From positions 1-33,694 of IMG/VR virus record IMGVR_UViG_3300009183_000219: a DNA stretch of 33,694 bases; one strand, written 5' to 3'. This DNA comes from a virus. Positions 1 to 6,156 of the stretch are shown one piece after another. Position 1 is the first letter of the stretch. Each line of letters opens with the position of its first letter. The notes beneath the pieces are model-generated. The model was not told the origin of the DNA. It worked only from the letters and a program-made list of their open reading frames with translations, and did not search any database. The position numbers and the translations under genes were made by a program.

Positions 1-1
1 C

Positions 2-598
2 AACCCCGTCACTAAACAGTTGACCTTCTCGCAATACTGGCCCGCATCAACTGCGGCTGGTGATGCAGTGGCTATTGTTGCTGACGATCCTGACCAAGTG
101 TTCAAGGGTGTTGTTTGCTCTGCTACTACCGCTGTTGCTTCTGGCGCTCGCGCTATGATTGGCCAAAATCTGGCTATGATTAACAACACAGGTAGTACTG
201 CAACTGGCAACTCCAAGAACGCTATCTTGGCTCCAAGTGATACTCCTGCCACCACTTCGTCTTTGCCCGTTCGCGTGCTTGGCTTGGTGACTGATACGGC
301 TGTTTCCCTTGGAACTGCTACCTATACCAGCATTTCTACTGCTACTGTAACTTGTTCGGCTCTGCCGTTCGCGTTGCCAGTTGGCACTGATGTTGGTTCG
401 TTGGACTCTTCTGGAAACTACGTTTCTGCGGGTTCGTTTGTTGACACCGCCGCTGCCGCCGGTGCTACCTCGTTTATTTTGAATCAAGCTCCTGTTGCTA
501 CTTTGAATACCACCATCGTGTTCATGCAGTATCCAGAGATTTTGGTCAAAATTAACTTTGGTCAGCATCAGTATTACGCTGGCACCAGCATTGCTTAA
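2..598 (+). CDS. capsid-associated structural protein, 5'-truncated
   Basis: The frame is already open at base 2 (N-P-V-T-K-Q before the TTG at 20), so the true start lies left of the window and the TTG should not be taken as a start. The visible 198 residues are rich in Ala, Thr, Ser and Val, with short beta-strand-like stretches and no Lys/Arg-rich segments, typical of a folded beta-rich virion protein. It sits 13 bases upstream of the major capsid gene and is followed by AAGGAG, so it belongs to the same head operon. Position and composition suggest a head decoration or capsid-stabilising protein. No catalytic motif is visible. The structural role is inferred from context, and the exact family is not recognised with certainty. 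Confidence 0.7.
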   Translation, partial: NPVTKQLTFSQYWPASTAAGDAVAIVADDPDQVFKGVVCSATTAVASGARAMIGQNLAMINNTGSTATGNSKNAILAPSDTPATTSSLPVRVLGLVTDTAVSLGTATYTSISTATVTCSALPFALPVGTDVGSLDSSGNYVSAGSFVDTAAAAGATSFILNQAPVATLNTTIVFMQYPEILVKINFGQHQYYAGTSIA

Positions 599-611
599 GG
601 AGTAACTTAAA

Positions 612-1523
612 ATGGCTATTTCACGCGCACAGCTACTTAAAGAGTTGCTCCCCGGATTGAACGCATTGTTTGGTCTGGAATATGCTCGCTACGGCGAAGA
701 GCACAAAGAACTTTACGAGACTGAAACCTCCGAGCGTTCTTTTGAAGAAGAGACGAAGCTGTCTGGCTTCTCTGCTGCACCTGTTAAGAACGAGGGCTCT
801 GCCATCGCTTATGACAATGCTCAAGAGGCATGGACTACCCGCTACAACCACGAAACCATTGCTTTGGGTTTCTCGATCACCGAAGAGGCGATTGAGGATA
901 ACCTGTACGACAGCCTGTCTGCTCGTTACACCAAAGGTCTGGCCCGTGCTATGGCGTATACCAAGCAGGTTAAAGCTGCTGCTGTTATCAACAACGGTTT
1001 CTCTGCCGCTTATGCGGGCGGTGATGGCGTGGCGTTGTTCAGCACTGCTCACCCGCTGGTTAACGGTGGCACCAATAGCAACCGCCCAACTACCGCCGCT
1101 GACCTGAACGAGACTTCTTTGGAAGCCGCCGTTATTCAGATCGCTGCGTGGACAGATGAGCGTGGCCTGTTGATCGCCGCTAAGCCTAAGAAGCTTATTG
1201 TTCCTCCGTCACTGATGTTCGTTGCTACCCGTCTGTTGGAAACCAGCCTGCGTGTTGGCACTACCGACAACGATATCAACGCGCTGAAGAACAACGGTTC
1301 GATCCCTGAAGGTTACACCGTTAACCACTTCTTGACCGACACCAATGGTTGGTATCTGACCACTGATGTACCTAACGGTCTGAAGCACTTTGTGCGTTCG
1401 CCTCTGGCTAATTCAATGGATGGAGACTTCGACACCGGAAACGTCCGTTACAAGGCCCGTGAGCGTTATTCGTTCGGCTGGTCTGATCCTCTGGGCGTGT
1501 TCGGTTCGCCGGGCTCGGCCTAA
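612..1523 (+). CDS. major capsid protein (Mu gpT-like)
   Basis: This 303-residue protein forms the icosahedral head shell. The N-terminal part (ISRAQLLKELLPGLNALFG, then ELYETETSERSFEEET and a KLSGF.AAPVKNEGSAI segment) and the central AHPLVNGG loop match what I know of the Mu gpT-like major head subunit family, which has the HK97 fold. The length of about 300 residues fits that family. The ATG at 612 is preceded by AAGGAG at 598-603. An intrinsic terminator directly follows, which is common after the most highly expressed phage gene. No protease-cleaved delta domain or scaffold is visible here. Family assignment is by recognition of sequence features, not by search. Confidence 0.88.
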   Translation: MAISRAQLLKELLPGLNALFGLEYARYGEEHKELYETETSERSFEEETKLSGFSAAPVKNEGSAIAYDNAQEAWTTRYNHETIALGFSITEEAIEDNLYDSLSARYTKGLARAMAYTKQVKAAAVINNGFSAAYAGGDGVALFSTAHPLVNGGTNSNRPTTAADLNETSLEAAVIQIAAWTDERGLLIAAKPKKLIVPPSLMFVATRLLETSLRVGTTDNDINALKNNGSIPEGYTVNHFLTDTNGWYLTTDVPNGLKHFVRSPLANSMDGDFDTGNVRYKARERYSFGWSDPLGVFGSPGSA

Positions 1524-1532
1524 AAAGGTGGA

Positions 1533-1562
1533 GAAAAGGGGCCTTGTGCCCCTTTTCTTTTT
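1533..1562 (+). terminator. intrinsic terminator after major capsid gene
   Basis: A 10-bp perfect stem, GAAAAGGGGC (1533-1542) with GCCCCTTTTC (1548-1557), has the loop CTTGT and is followed by a T-rich tract (TTTTT). It begins 10 bases after the capsid stop codon and is a textbook Rho-independent terminator on the plus strand. It probably gives partial termination, because all downstream genes share the strand and no strong promoter is obvious. Confidence 0.9.
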
Positions 1563-1581
1563 AGTGTATATTGCAGCTATT

Positions 1582-1638
1582 CCGGGCTTTCCGGTGCATC
1601 AAACTAGTCCCGGCTAGACGACATACCGATTGATGCAC
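1582..1638 (+). ncRNA. structured leader RNA, possible pseudoknot
   Basis: Between the capsid terminator and the next gene, GTGCATCAA (1594-1602) is perfectly complementary to TTGATGCAC (1630-1638). Inside it, CTAG (1604-1607) pairs with CTAG (1614-1617) around a six-base loop. That loop contains CCCGG (1609-1613), which is complementary to CCGGG at 1582-1586 just upstream of the outer helix, giving a possible pseudoknot. CCGG (1582-1585) could alternatively pair with CCGG (1591-1594). The Shine-Dalgarno TAAGGA for the next gene starts 13 bases after the outer helix. I do not recognise it as a known RNA family; a role as a cis-regulatory leader, an mRNA-stabilising 5' end or a processing site is inference. 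Confidence 0.5.
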
Positions 1639-1664
1639 TTCACTTGTATGTAAGGATATCTATC

Positions 1665-2198
1665 ATGGGATTCGCAACTCATCTCGGCCCTTGGCTGCTT
1701 GGCACTGTTAAAAACACCACCGGCACTACCGCTGGAACCATCCAAAATACTGGTACTACCCTAGTTTCCCAGACTAAAAAAGTAGTTTATACCGGAACTG
1801 TAGCCGCAGCTACTGCTACTACGACTCTGTTTACCATCCCTGCCGGTTCTCAGATTGTCAATATTTTTATTGATACCTTGGTAGCTTTCACGGGTTCTAC
1901 CGCAGCCAATGTGGTGGTTGGTACTTCGGCCTCTACTGCGCTGTTCTGGGCTTCTACAGACATCACCTCCCAAGGTCGTCTGGCTAACACCAACGCCGCT
2001 ACCAAATTGGCTAACTGGGCTGGTGCAGCTACTACAGCATCCCCTAACGGTGCTGGTGTTGGCGCAACTGACGTTATTATCCAAGCAGCGTTGACCCCCA
2101 CTGTTGCCGACGTGACGGCTGGTACGGTGCAATACACCATTGTGTATGCCGTTGCAAACTCGGACGGTTCGCAATCTCCTGCTCCTAACCAGCAGTAA
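1665..2198 (+). CDS. small capsid/structural protein (GFATHLGPWLLGTVKNTTG family)
   Basis: This 177-residue protein opens with MGFATHLGPWLLGTVKNTTG, an N-terminus I recall from many environmental phage structural proteins that follow the capsid gene. The rest is beta-rich and dominated by Thr, Ala, Val and Ser, with no charged coiled coil or membrane segment. The ATG at 1665 is chosen over the in-frame TTG at 1644 because TAAGGA (1651-1656) lies nine bases upstream of it and because the conserved N-terminus starts there. It is the first gene after the structured leader. A head-decoration or head-fibre role is plausible but unproven. Confidence 0.72.
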   Translation: MGFATHLGPWLLGTVKNTTGTTAGTIQNTGTTLVSQTKKVVYTGTVAAATATTTLFTIPAGSQIVNIFIDTLVAFTGSTAANVVVGTSASTALFWASTDITSQGRLANTNAATKLANWAGAATTASPNGAGVGATDVIIQAALTPTVADVTAGTVQYTIVYAVANSDGSQSPAPNQQ

Positions 2199-2207
2199 TT
2201 AGTCTCG

Positions 2208-2228
2208 GGGGCTACGGCCCCTGTTTTA
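2208..2228 (+). terminator. hairpin terminator with UACG tetraloop
   Basis: GGGGC (2208-2212) and GCCCC (2217-2221) form a five-pair GC stem closing a TACG loop, the exceptionally stable cUNCGg tetraloop class. It is followed by TGTTTTA. It lies between the genes ending at 2198 and starting at 2242. The short T tract suggests an attenuating rather than absolute terminator, or an mRNA 3' stabiliser. Confidence 0.65.
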
Positions 2229-2241
2229 TAGGAGATTAGTT

Positions 2242-2535
2242 ATGCAACAAACTGATGTTAAAAGTGCACACTTGAGTGCGGCGGGTTCTTATTACGTTGG
2301 GCGGGCGCGACTCAAAGGTTTTGTTGTTAGTCCTAAAGCAAGCACGGCAGCAACATTTGAAATTAGAGACGGCGGTTCTTCTGCTGCTGTTCTCTATACG
2401 ATGGATATAGCAAGCCTTGGAACCCCAAATACAATTAGTATATTTGTTCCCGGCGAGGGCATATTGGCATCTACTGGGCTGTATCTCACACTCAGTGTTG
2501 GTTCCGTCACAGGTATCACAATATTCTATGGCTAA
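2242..2535 (+). CDS. small structural protein, unknown family
   Basis: A 97-residue protein with alternating hydrophobic and polar residues (KGFVVSPKASTAATFEIRD.., VLYTMDI..) and almost no Cys or Trp. It reads as a compact beta-sandwich-type protein of the kind encoded next to phage capsid genes. AGGAG at 2230-2234 lies seven bases upstream of the ATG. Its last eight bases overlap the next gene, suggesting translational coupling. No catalytic motif is seen. A minor capsid or head-decoration protein is a guess from position only. Confidence 0.65.
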   Translation: MQQTDVKSAHLSAAGSYYVGRARLKGFVVSPKASTAATFEIRDGGSSAAVLYTMDIASLGTPNTISIFVPGEGILASTGLYLTLSVGSVTGITIFYG

Positions 2536-2782
2536 GAAGAACCCCTCCCTTGCAGTAGGACGTGGCGAGAAGCTACCCGTCTCCAAGGGGGCTGGGTTAA
2601 CAGCCAAAGGCCGTGCCAAGTACAACGCAGCAACAGGCAGTAATTTGAAAGCTCCCCAGCCTCAAGGTGGCGCACGCAAGAACTCATTTTGTGCGCGGAT
2701 GTCAGGTATGCCGGGGCCGATGAAAGACGAAAAAGGTAAGCCAACCCGCAAGGCGGCTTCTTTAGCTAGATGGAAATGTTGA
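2528..2782 (+). CDS. basic Cys-containing phage protein (HMG-like/DUF6321-type)
   Basis: This 84-residue very basic protein has recognisable blocks: KGAGLTAKGRAKYNAATG, LKAPQPQGGARKNSFCARMSG, MPGPMKDEKGKPTRKAASL and a C-terminal RWKC. I recall this arrangement as a widespread phage family sometimes labelled HMG-like or DUF6321; the label is from memory. The ATG at 2528 is chosen because the conserved basic protein begins there; the longer frame from 2417 is upstream read-through inside the previous gene. Its charge suggests binding to nucleic acid or acidic virion surfaces, but function is not established. It opens the cluster of small basic genes. Confidence 0.75.
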   Translation: MAKKNPSLAVGRGEKLPVSKGAGLTAKGRAKYNAATGSNLKAPQPQGGARKNSFCARMSGMPGPMKDEKGKPTRKAASLARWKC

Positions 2783-2789
2783 GGTATAT

Positions 2790-2984
2790 ATGAACGATGC
2801 ACATGACGCAAAAACAATGGCTGATGGCGCTGCCGTAGTAATGGGCCTTGGCGGTTTTTTAGGGTGGATGACTCCTGTGGTAACACTTATTGGCGGCGTT
2901 TTTACAATTATTTGGATGGGTATTCGCATCTGGGAAACTGATACCGTACAGCGGTGGTTTAAAGACGATGCCGACGACAAGTAA
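2790..2984 (+). CDS. small membrane protein, holin-like
   Basis: The product is 64 residues long with one clear hydrophobic stretch (about residues 15-46: AAVVMGLGGFLGWMTPVV and TLIGGVFTIIWMGIRIW), possibly a hairpin of two helices around a Pro. It ends in a charged tail, TDTVQRWFKDDADDK. This matches the layout of small phage holins, including a type I remember ending in IIWTGIRIWE. GAGG lies at 2780-2783 just before the ATG at 2790. It is placed far from the endolysin (12.6 kb away), so it could instead be a virion membrane protein. Two other holin candidates are present in the lysis cassette. Confidence 0.6.
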   Translation: MNDAHDAKTMADGAAVVMGLGGFLGWMTPVVTLIGGVFTIIWMGIRIWETDTVQRWFKDDADDK

Positions 2985-3360
2985 GAAGCAACACAAGTTC
3001 ATGGAAGCGGTGGCTCACAATCCATCGTTTGCCAAGAAAGTAGGAGTCCCACAGTCCGTGGGGCAAGACTTTTCAACTGCGGACAAGGGCCGCAAATTTT
3101 CTAAAGGTGGTGATACTATGGCTTCTAAAATGAACCCCGGCTTTATGGCAATGATGGCTAAAAAGAAGGGCGCACAAGAAGGCTCTAAAGCTGATATGGC
3201 TGCTGACAAAAAACAAATGATGGGCATGAAAAAAGGCGGCATGAAAAAGATGGCTGGCGGTGGTTTAGCTGCTGGACATAAATCCGCTGATGGAATTGCC
3301 TCTAAAGGTAAAACCAAAGGTAAAGATATTGTTATGAAACGTGGCGGCATGGCCTGCTAA
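2968..3360 (+). CDS. Lys/Gly/Met-rich basic protein with RADGIA-type tag
   Basis: A 130-residue protein. Residues 1-50 (SKKQHKFMEAVAHNPSFAKK, GVPQSVGQDFSTADKGRKFS) resemble a short phage domain I recall, followed by a Lys/Met/Gly-rich tail of low complexity. The C-terminus carries KSADGIASKGKTKG, a variant of the tag shared with the next two genes. The ATG at 2968 lies inside the 3' end of the membrane-protein gene (17-base overlap), so it is probably translationally coupled. A second in-frame ATG at 3118, preceded by AAAGGTGG, could give a shorter product starting MASKMNPGF. No enzymatic motif is visible. A packaged, DNA-binding or virion role is inference. Confidence 0.72.
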   Translation: MPTTSKKQHKFMEAVAHNPSFAKKVGVPQSVGQDFSTADKGRKFSKGGDTMASKMNPGFMAMMAKKKGAQEGSKADMAADKKQMMGMKKGGMKKMAGGGLAAGHKSADGIASKGKTKGKDIVMKRGGMAC

Positions 3361-3370
3361 GGACTAAATC

Positions 3371-3649
3371 ATGGCTTCAAATCCTCGTCTTCGTACATCA
3401 ATGCCGGGGCGTAGGCGCGCTAGTCCAAGGCAATTGCAAAGTGCTATGCAGGCAGGGGTAGACCCTCGCGCTGCCGCCGCTGCTGGTGCAGCTATGGCTA
3501 ATCCAGTACCTGATATGCAAGCGCCTATGGCAGCACCCATGCAAGCAGCTAGTGCTTCCCCCCAAATGGCTATGAAAAATGGCGGGTCTGCATCTTCTCG
3601 TGCCGACGGTATTGCCCAACGCGGTAAAACCAAAGGCACAATGTGCTAA
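3371..3649 (+). CDS. Ala/Pro/Met-rich basic protein with RADGIAQRGKTKG tag
   Basis: This 92-residue protein has an Arg-rich N-terminus (RLRTSMPGRRRASPRQ), an Ala/Met/Pro low-complexity middle and a C-terminal tag GGSASSRADGIAQRGKTKG followed by TMC. AAGGA at 3359-3363 precedes the ATG at 3371. It is one of three adjacent paralogues sharing the tag but with unrelated upstream parts, so the tag looks like the functional unit. The middle is probably disordered. I recall the tag from other phage genomes without assigned function. Confidence 0.72.
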   Translation: MASNPRLRTSMPGRRRASPRQLQSAMQAGVDPRAAAAAGAAMANPVPDMQAPMAAPMQAASASPQMAMKNGGSASSRADGIAQRGKTKGTMC

Positions 3650-3658
3650 GGAAAAATC

Positions 3659-3892
3659 ATGGCTGATTACAAATATACTGACTCTACTCCGGTAGACGAG
3701 CCTGTGGCTAAGAAGGCTAAGCCCGCGCCTAAGCCAGCACCCAAACCAATTTATCCTGATTCAGTCCCTGTGGACGAGCCAGTAAAGAAGGCTAAGGGTG
3801 GCACTGCTTCAAGCCGTGCAGACGGTTGTGCTGAGCGTGGTAAAACTCGTGGCACTATGATTATGTGTGGCGGCGGGATGGCTAAAAAATGA
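3659..3892 (+). CDS. Lys/Pro-rich basic protein with RADGCAERGKTRG tag
   Basis: A 77-residue protein with an internal duplication: YTDSTPVDEPVAKKAK and YPDSVPVDEPVKKAK flank an Ala-Pro-Lys linker (APKPAPKP). The C-terminus carries GGTASSRADGCAERGKTRG and then a Cys/Gly/Met tail ending MAKK. TAAGGA lies ten bases before the ATG. The stop overlaps the next start (ATGA at 3889-3892). The protein is probably extended in solution. Function is unknown; the shared tag and neighbours suggest a common partner, perhaps in the virion. Confidence 0.72.
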   Translation: MADYKYTDSTPVDEPVAKKAKPAPKPAPKPIYPDSVPVDEPVKKAKGGTASSRADGCAERGKTRGTMIMCGGGMAKK

Positions 3893-4164
3893 GGGCTTCA
3901 CGCGGCATGGGTGATATCAACCCGTCCAAGATGCCCGGTGCTAAGAAAAAAGCACGTAGGGATAATACTGACTTCACGCAATATGCTGAAGGTGGTAAGG
4001 TAAATGCTGCGGGAAACTATACTAAGCCAAGCCTTCGTAAACGCATTGTGGCCCAAGTGAAAGCTGCGGCTACCCAAGGTACTGGAGCAGGTCAGTGGTC
4101 AGCCCGTAAAGCACAGCTTGTAGCTAAAAAGTACAAGGCTTCTGGTGGGGGATATAGAGATTGA
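3889..4164 (+). CDS. small basic protein, QWSARKAQ family
   Basis: This 91-residue very basic protein starts at the ATG of an ATGA overlap with the preceding gene. Blocks include RGMGDINPSKMPGAKKKARR, GNYTKPSLRKRIVAQVKA, GAGQWSARKAQLVAKKYK and a C-terminal GGGYRD. I recall this order of blocks as a conserved small phage protein found next to the following gene type. The high Lys/Arg content suggests interaction with DNA or an acidic partner. No enzymatic residues are evident. The TTGA overlap with the next gene indicates coupled translation. Confidence 0.75.
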   Translation: MRASRGMGDINPSKMPGAKKKARRDNTDFTQYAEGGKVNAAGNYTKPSLRKRIVAQVKAAATQGTGAGQWSARKAQLVAKKYKASGGGYRD

Positions 4165-4394
4165 AAGCTCCGCAGCAATCCTTAAAAGCTTGGGGCGAAC
4201 AAAAATGGCGCACTAAGTCGGGAAAGCCGTCGTCAAAAACAGGTGAGCGATACTTACCTGAAGCAGCTATAAAATCTTTGTCACCGGCTGAGTACGCAGC
4301 CACTACTAGAGCAAAACGTGCAGGTAAAGCGGCGGGTAAGCAGTTTGTAAAGCAGCCATCTAAAGTGGCAGCAAAAACAGCAGGTTTTAGATAA
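4161..4394 (+). CDS. small basic protein (DUF5872-like), TTG start
   Basis: A 77-residue basic protein with blocks SLKAWGEQKWRTKSGKPSSK, TGERYLPEAAIKSLS and AGKQFVKQPSKVAAKTA. The block pattern is familiar from phage proteins that I believe are labelled DUF5872, though that label is uncertain. The start is TTG at 4161 in a TTGA overlap with the previous stop. No ATG is available before the conserved part, and GGGGGA lies about nine bases upstream, so the TTG is well supported. The gene ends in TAATG with the connector gene. Function is unknown, possibly nucleic-acid binding. Confidence 0.68.
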   Translation: MKAPQQSLKAWGEQKWRTKSGKPSSKTGERYLPEAAIKSLSPAEYAATTRAKRAGKAAGKQFVKQPSKVAAKTAGFR

Positions 4395-5320
4395 TGGCAA
4401 ATACTTCGGGTTCCACAGCTTTTAACCTTGACTTAAGTGAACTAGTCGAGGAAGCATTTGAACGCGCTGGCTCCGAGTTACGCACAGGTTATGACCTGCG
4501 TACGGCTCGTCGCAGCCTCAACATCATGTTTGCTGACTGGGCCAACCGAGGTATTAACCTGTGGACTATCGAACCGGGCACTATCAACTTAGTGCAAGGG
4601 CAAAATACATATGCTCTACCCACCGATACGATTGATTTACTTGAGCATGTTATACGTACTAACGCAAACAGTACAACTAATCAGGCGGACTTAACCATTA
4701 CCCGTATTAGTGTTTCTACCTACGCTACGATTCCTAATAAGTTGACTCAAGCTCGACCAATCCAGTTATGGATTCAACGGTATAACGGACAGACTTCAGT
4801 GGTAGGGTTAACCCTAAGTAGCACCATTACAAGCACAAGTACGGAAATTACCCTTAGTTCTACTGTGGGCCTGCCTGCTTCTGGGTTTATAAAAATAGAT
4901 GCAGAAACAATCAATTATGGATACATAGTAGGGAATACCCTATATAGCTGTTTCCGTGCACAGAACGACACTACGGCTGCTTCGCATACTTCTGGGGCTA
5001 CTGCTTACTGGCAGCAATTACCCGCCGTGACTGTGTGGCCCACACCCGATAATGCCCAGACGTACACAATGGCATATTGGAGACTGCGGCGTACCCAAGA
5101 TGCTGGCGGCGGGGTAAACATTATGGATGTGCCTTTTCGGTTTATACCTTGTATGGCAGCGGGTCTTGCCTACTACATAGCAGGGAAAATTCCTTCCGGT
5201 GTGGAGCGTATACCAATGCTTAAATCACAATACGATGAAGCTTGGGAGTTAGCAGCTTATGAGGATCACGAGAAGGCAGCGTTACGCTTAGTTCCGCGCC
5301 AGACGTATATTGGGCGGTAG
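4394..5320 (+). CDS. head-to-tail connector / tail structural protein
   Basis: This 308-residue protein has a helical N-terminal part (LDLSELVEEAFERAGSELRT then RRSLNIMFADWANRGINLW) like the head-to-tail adaptor and P22 gp4-type accessory proteins that plug under the portal. The segment after it (GQNTYALPTDTIDLLEHVI) is also typical of that group. Residues about 135-210 form a Thr/Ser-rich beta insert (ITSTSTEITLSS.., GFIKIDAETINYGY) interrupting the core, and the C-terminal third returns to helix (IPMLKSQYDEAWELAA). Translation is coupled by TAATG. The structural role is fairly sure; the exact connector position is inference. Confidence 0.65.
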   Translation: MANTSGSTAFNLDLSELVEEAFERAGSELRTGYDLRTARRSLNIMFADWANRGINLWTIEPGTINLVQGQNTYALPTDTIDLLEHVIRTNANSTTNQADLTITRISVSTYATIPNKLTQARPIQLWIQRYNGQTSVVGLTLSSTITSTSTEITLSSTVGLPASGFIKIDAETINYGYIVGNTLYSCFRAQNDTTAASHTSGATAYWQQLPAVTVWPTPDNAQTYTMAYWRLRRTQDAGGGVNIMDVPFRFIPCMAAGLAYYIAGKIPSGVERIPMLKSQYDEAWELAAYEDHEKAALRLVPRQTYIGR

Positions 5321-5322
5321 GC

Positions 5323-5712
5323 ATGAGCAATAGATTTGCTTCTGGTAAGAATGCAATTTCTGAATGTGACCGTTGTGGTCAAAGATTCAAGTTAAAGGTA
5401 TTACGCACGGAAATTATTAAGACAAAGAACTACAATCTTCTAGTATGTCCAGCTTGCTGGGATCCTGACCATCCGCAGTTACAACTAGGTATGTATCCTG
5501 TAGATGACCCACAAGCGATACGTAATCCTAGACCAGATCGTAGTTATGTAGTTTCTGGTTTGGATATTTTGGGTTATCCTGCTGGCGGTTCGCGGGACAT
5601 TCAATGGGGCTGGAACCCCGTAGGTGGGGCTAGTTTTTTTGATGTAGGTTTAACGCCCAACTATTTGGTTGGAGTTACAAGTGTTGGTACAGTAACGGTA
5701 ACGGTTTCATAG
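5323..5712 (+). CDS. zinc-ribbon virion-associated protein
   Basis: The 129-residue product has two CxxC knuckles, C15-x2-C18 (CDRCGQRFKLK) and C42-x2-C45 (VCPACWDPDHPQ), 23 residues apart, forming a probable zinc ribbon. It continues with DDPQAIRNPRPDRS, a block I recall from a common phage protein encoded just after connector genes. The C-terminal half is Gly/Val-rich beta. The ATG follows the previous stop by two bases. The zinc-binding fold is well supported by the Cys pattern; a structural role in the head-tail region is inferred from gene order. Confidence 0.75.
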   Translation: MSNRFASGKNAISECDRCGQRFKLKVLRTEIIKTKNYNLLVCPACWDPDHPQLQLGMYPVDDPQAIRNPRPDRSYVVSGLDILGYPAGGSRDIQWGWNPVGGASFFDVGLTPNYLVGVTSVGTVTVTVS

Positions 5713-5721
5713 GAGTCAATG

Positions 5722-5892
5722 ATGGACACGAAAAAAGTAAAGCAAATTGCGGATACCGAGGCCAAGAAAATGGTCAAAGGTCACGAAAGCCGCATGCATG
5801 CCAAAGGCATGAAAAAGGGTGGCCCTACCAGTGAAGACCGCATGCGCGTAGGGCGTAACCTGTCTCGTGCAGCTAACCAGAAAACGGGGTAA
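5722..5892 (+). CDS. 56-residue basic protein (KGHExRMH..KGGPTSED family)
   Basis: This short gene reads MDTKKVKQIADTEAKKMVKG and then HESRMHAKGMKKGGPTSEDR, ending RNLSRAANQKTG. I remember near-identical block order (KGHEKRMH..GGPTS..GRN.ARAANQ) from small phage proteins, which supports a real gene. AGGAG at 5711-5715 is six bases from the ATG at 5722; an in-frame ATG at 5719 is only three bases away and less likely. Residues 2-30 are helical and basic. It sits between two genes on the same strand with three bases to the next. Function is unknown. Confidence 0.75.
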   Translation: MDTKKVKQIADTEAKKMVKGHESRMHAKGMKKGGPTSEDRMRVGRNLSRAANQKTG

Positions 5893-5895
5893 ATT

Positions 5896-6156
5896 ATGGC
5901 TTACAGTATGAAAAAAGGCGGCAAAGAAGTTGGTTCTGCCGCTGTTTATGCGCCACCGCATAAGATGGACGGTAAGGCTATGAAAATTTCTAGCAATCCC
6001 GGCAAGGATTCTGAGCTATCTAGCACGGCTGATATGCGTATGAGCGTTGGTATGTACAACAATGGCCCGGACAAGACCACCAAAACCAGCGGCATTAAAA
6101 CCCGTGGCAATGGCTGTGCTACCAAAGGCGTGATGGCAAGAGGCCCGATGGCATGA
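5896..6156 (+). CDS. small Lys/Gly-rich protein with RGNGCATKGVMARGPM tail
   Basis: This 86-residue protein begins with MKKGGKEVGSAAVYAPPHKM and ends TSGIKTRGNGCATKGVMARG-PMA. The tail is a diverged version of the ADGxAxxGKTKG tag seen in the three genes at 2968-3892 (same spacing of basic, Gly, Cys/Ile-Ala, Lys-Gly). The middle is Ser/Asp/Met-rich. It lies immediately upstream of the adaptor gene, with an ATGA overlap at 6153. No catalytic residues are visible. Likely a minor virion or assembly factor; function unknown. Confidence 0.7.
   Translation: MAYSMKKGGKEVGSAAVYAPPHKMDGKAMKISSNPGKDSELSSTADMRMSVGMYNNGPDKTTKTSGIKTRGNGCATKGVMARGPMA

Noticed and set aside
670-1107. 145-residue plus-strand ORF overlapping the major capsid gene
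   Set aside because: Composition is Leu/Arg/Ser-rich and irregular, no Shine-Dalgarno site is present, and the capsid frame is clearly the coding one. It lacks the features that made the two nested ORFs in the giant gene credible.
1556-1590. Possible promoter (TATATT at 1567-1572) right after the capsid terminator
   Set aside because: No credible -35 element is separable from the terminator T tract, and host or phage polymerase specificity is unknown.
1644-1664. TTG start for the gene ending at 2198
   Set aside because: The ATG at 1665 has TAAGGA at proper spacing and begins the conserved N-terminus.
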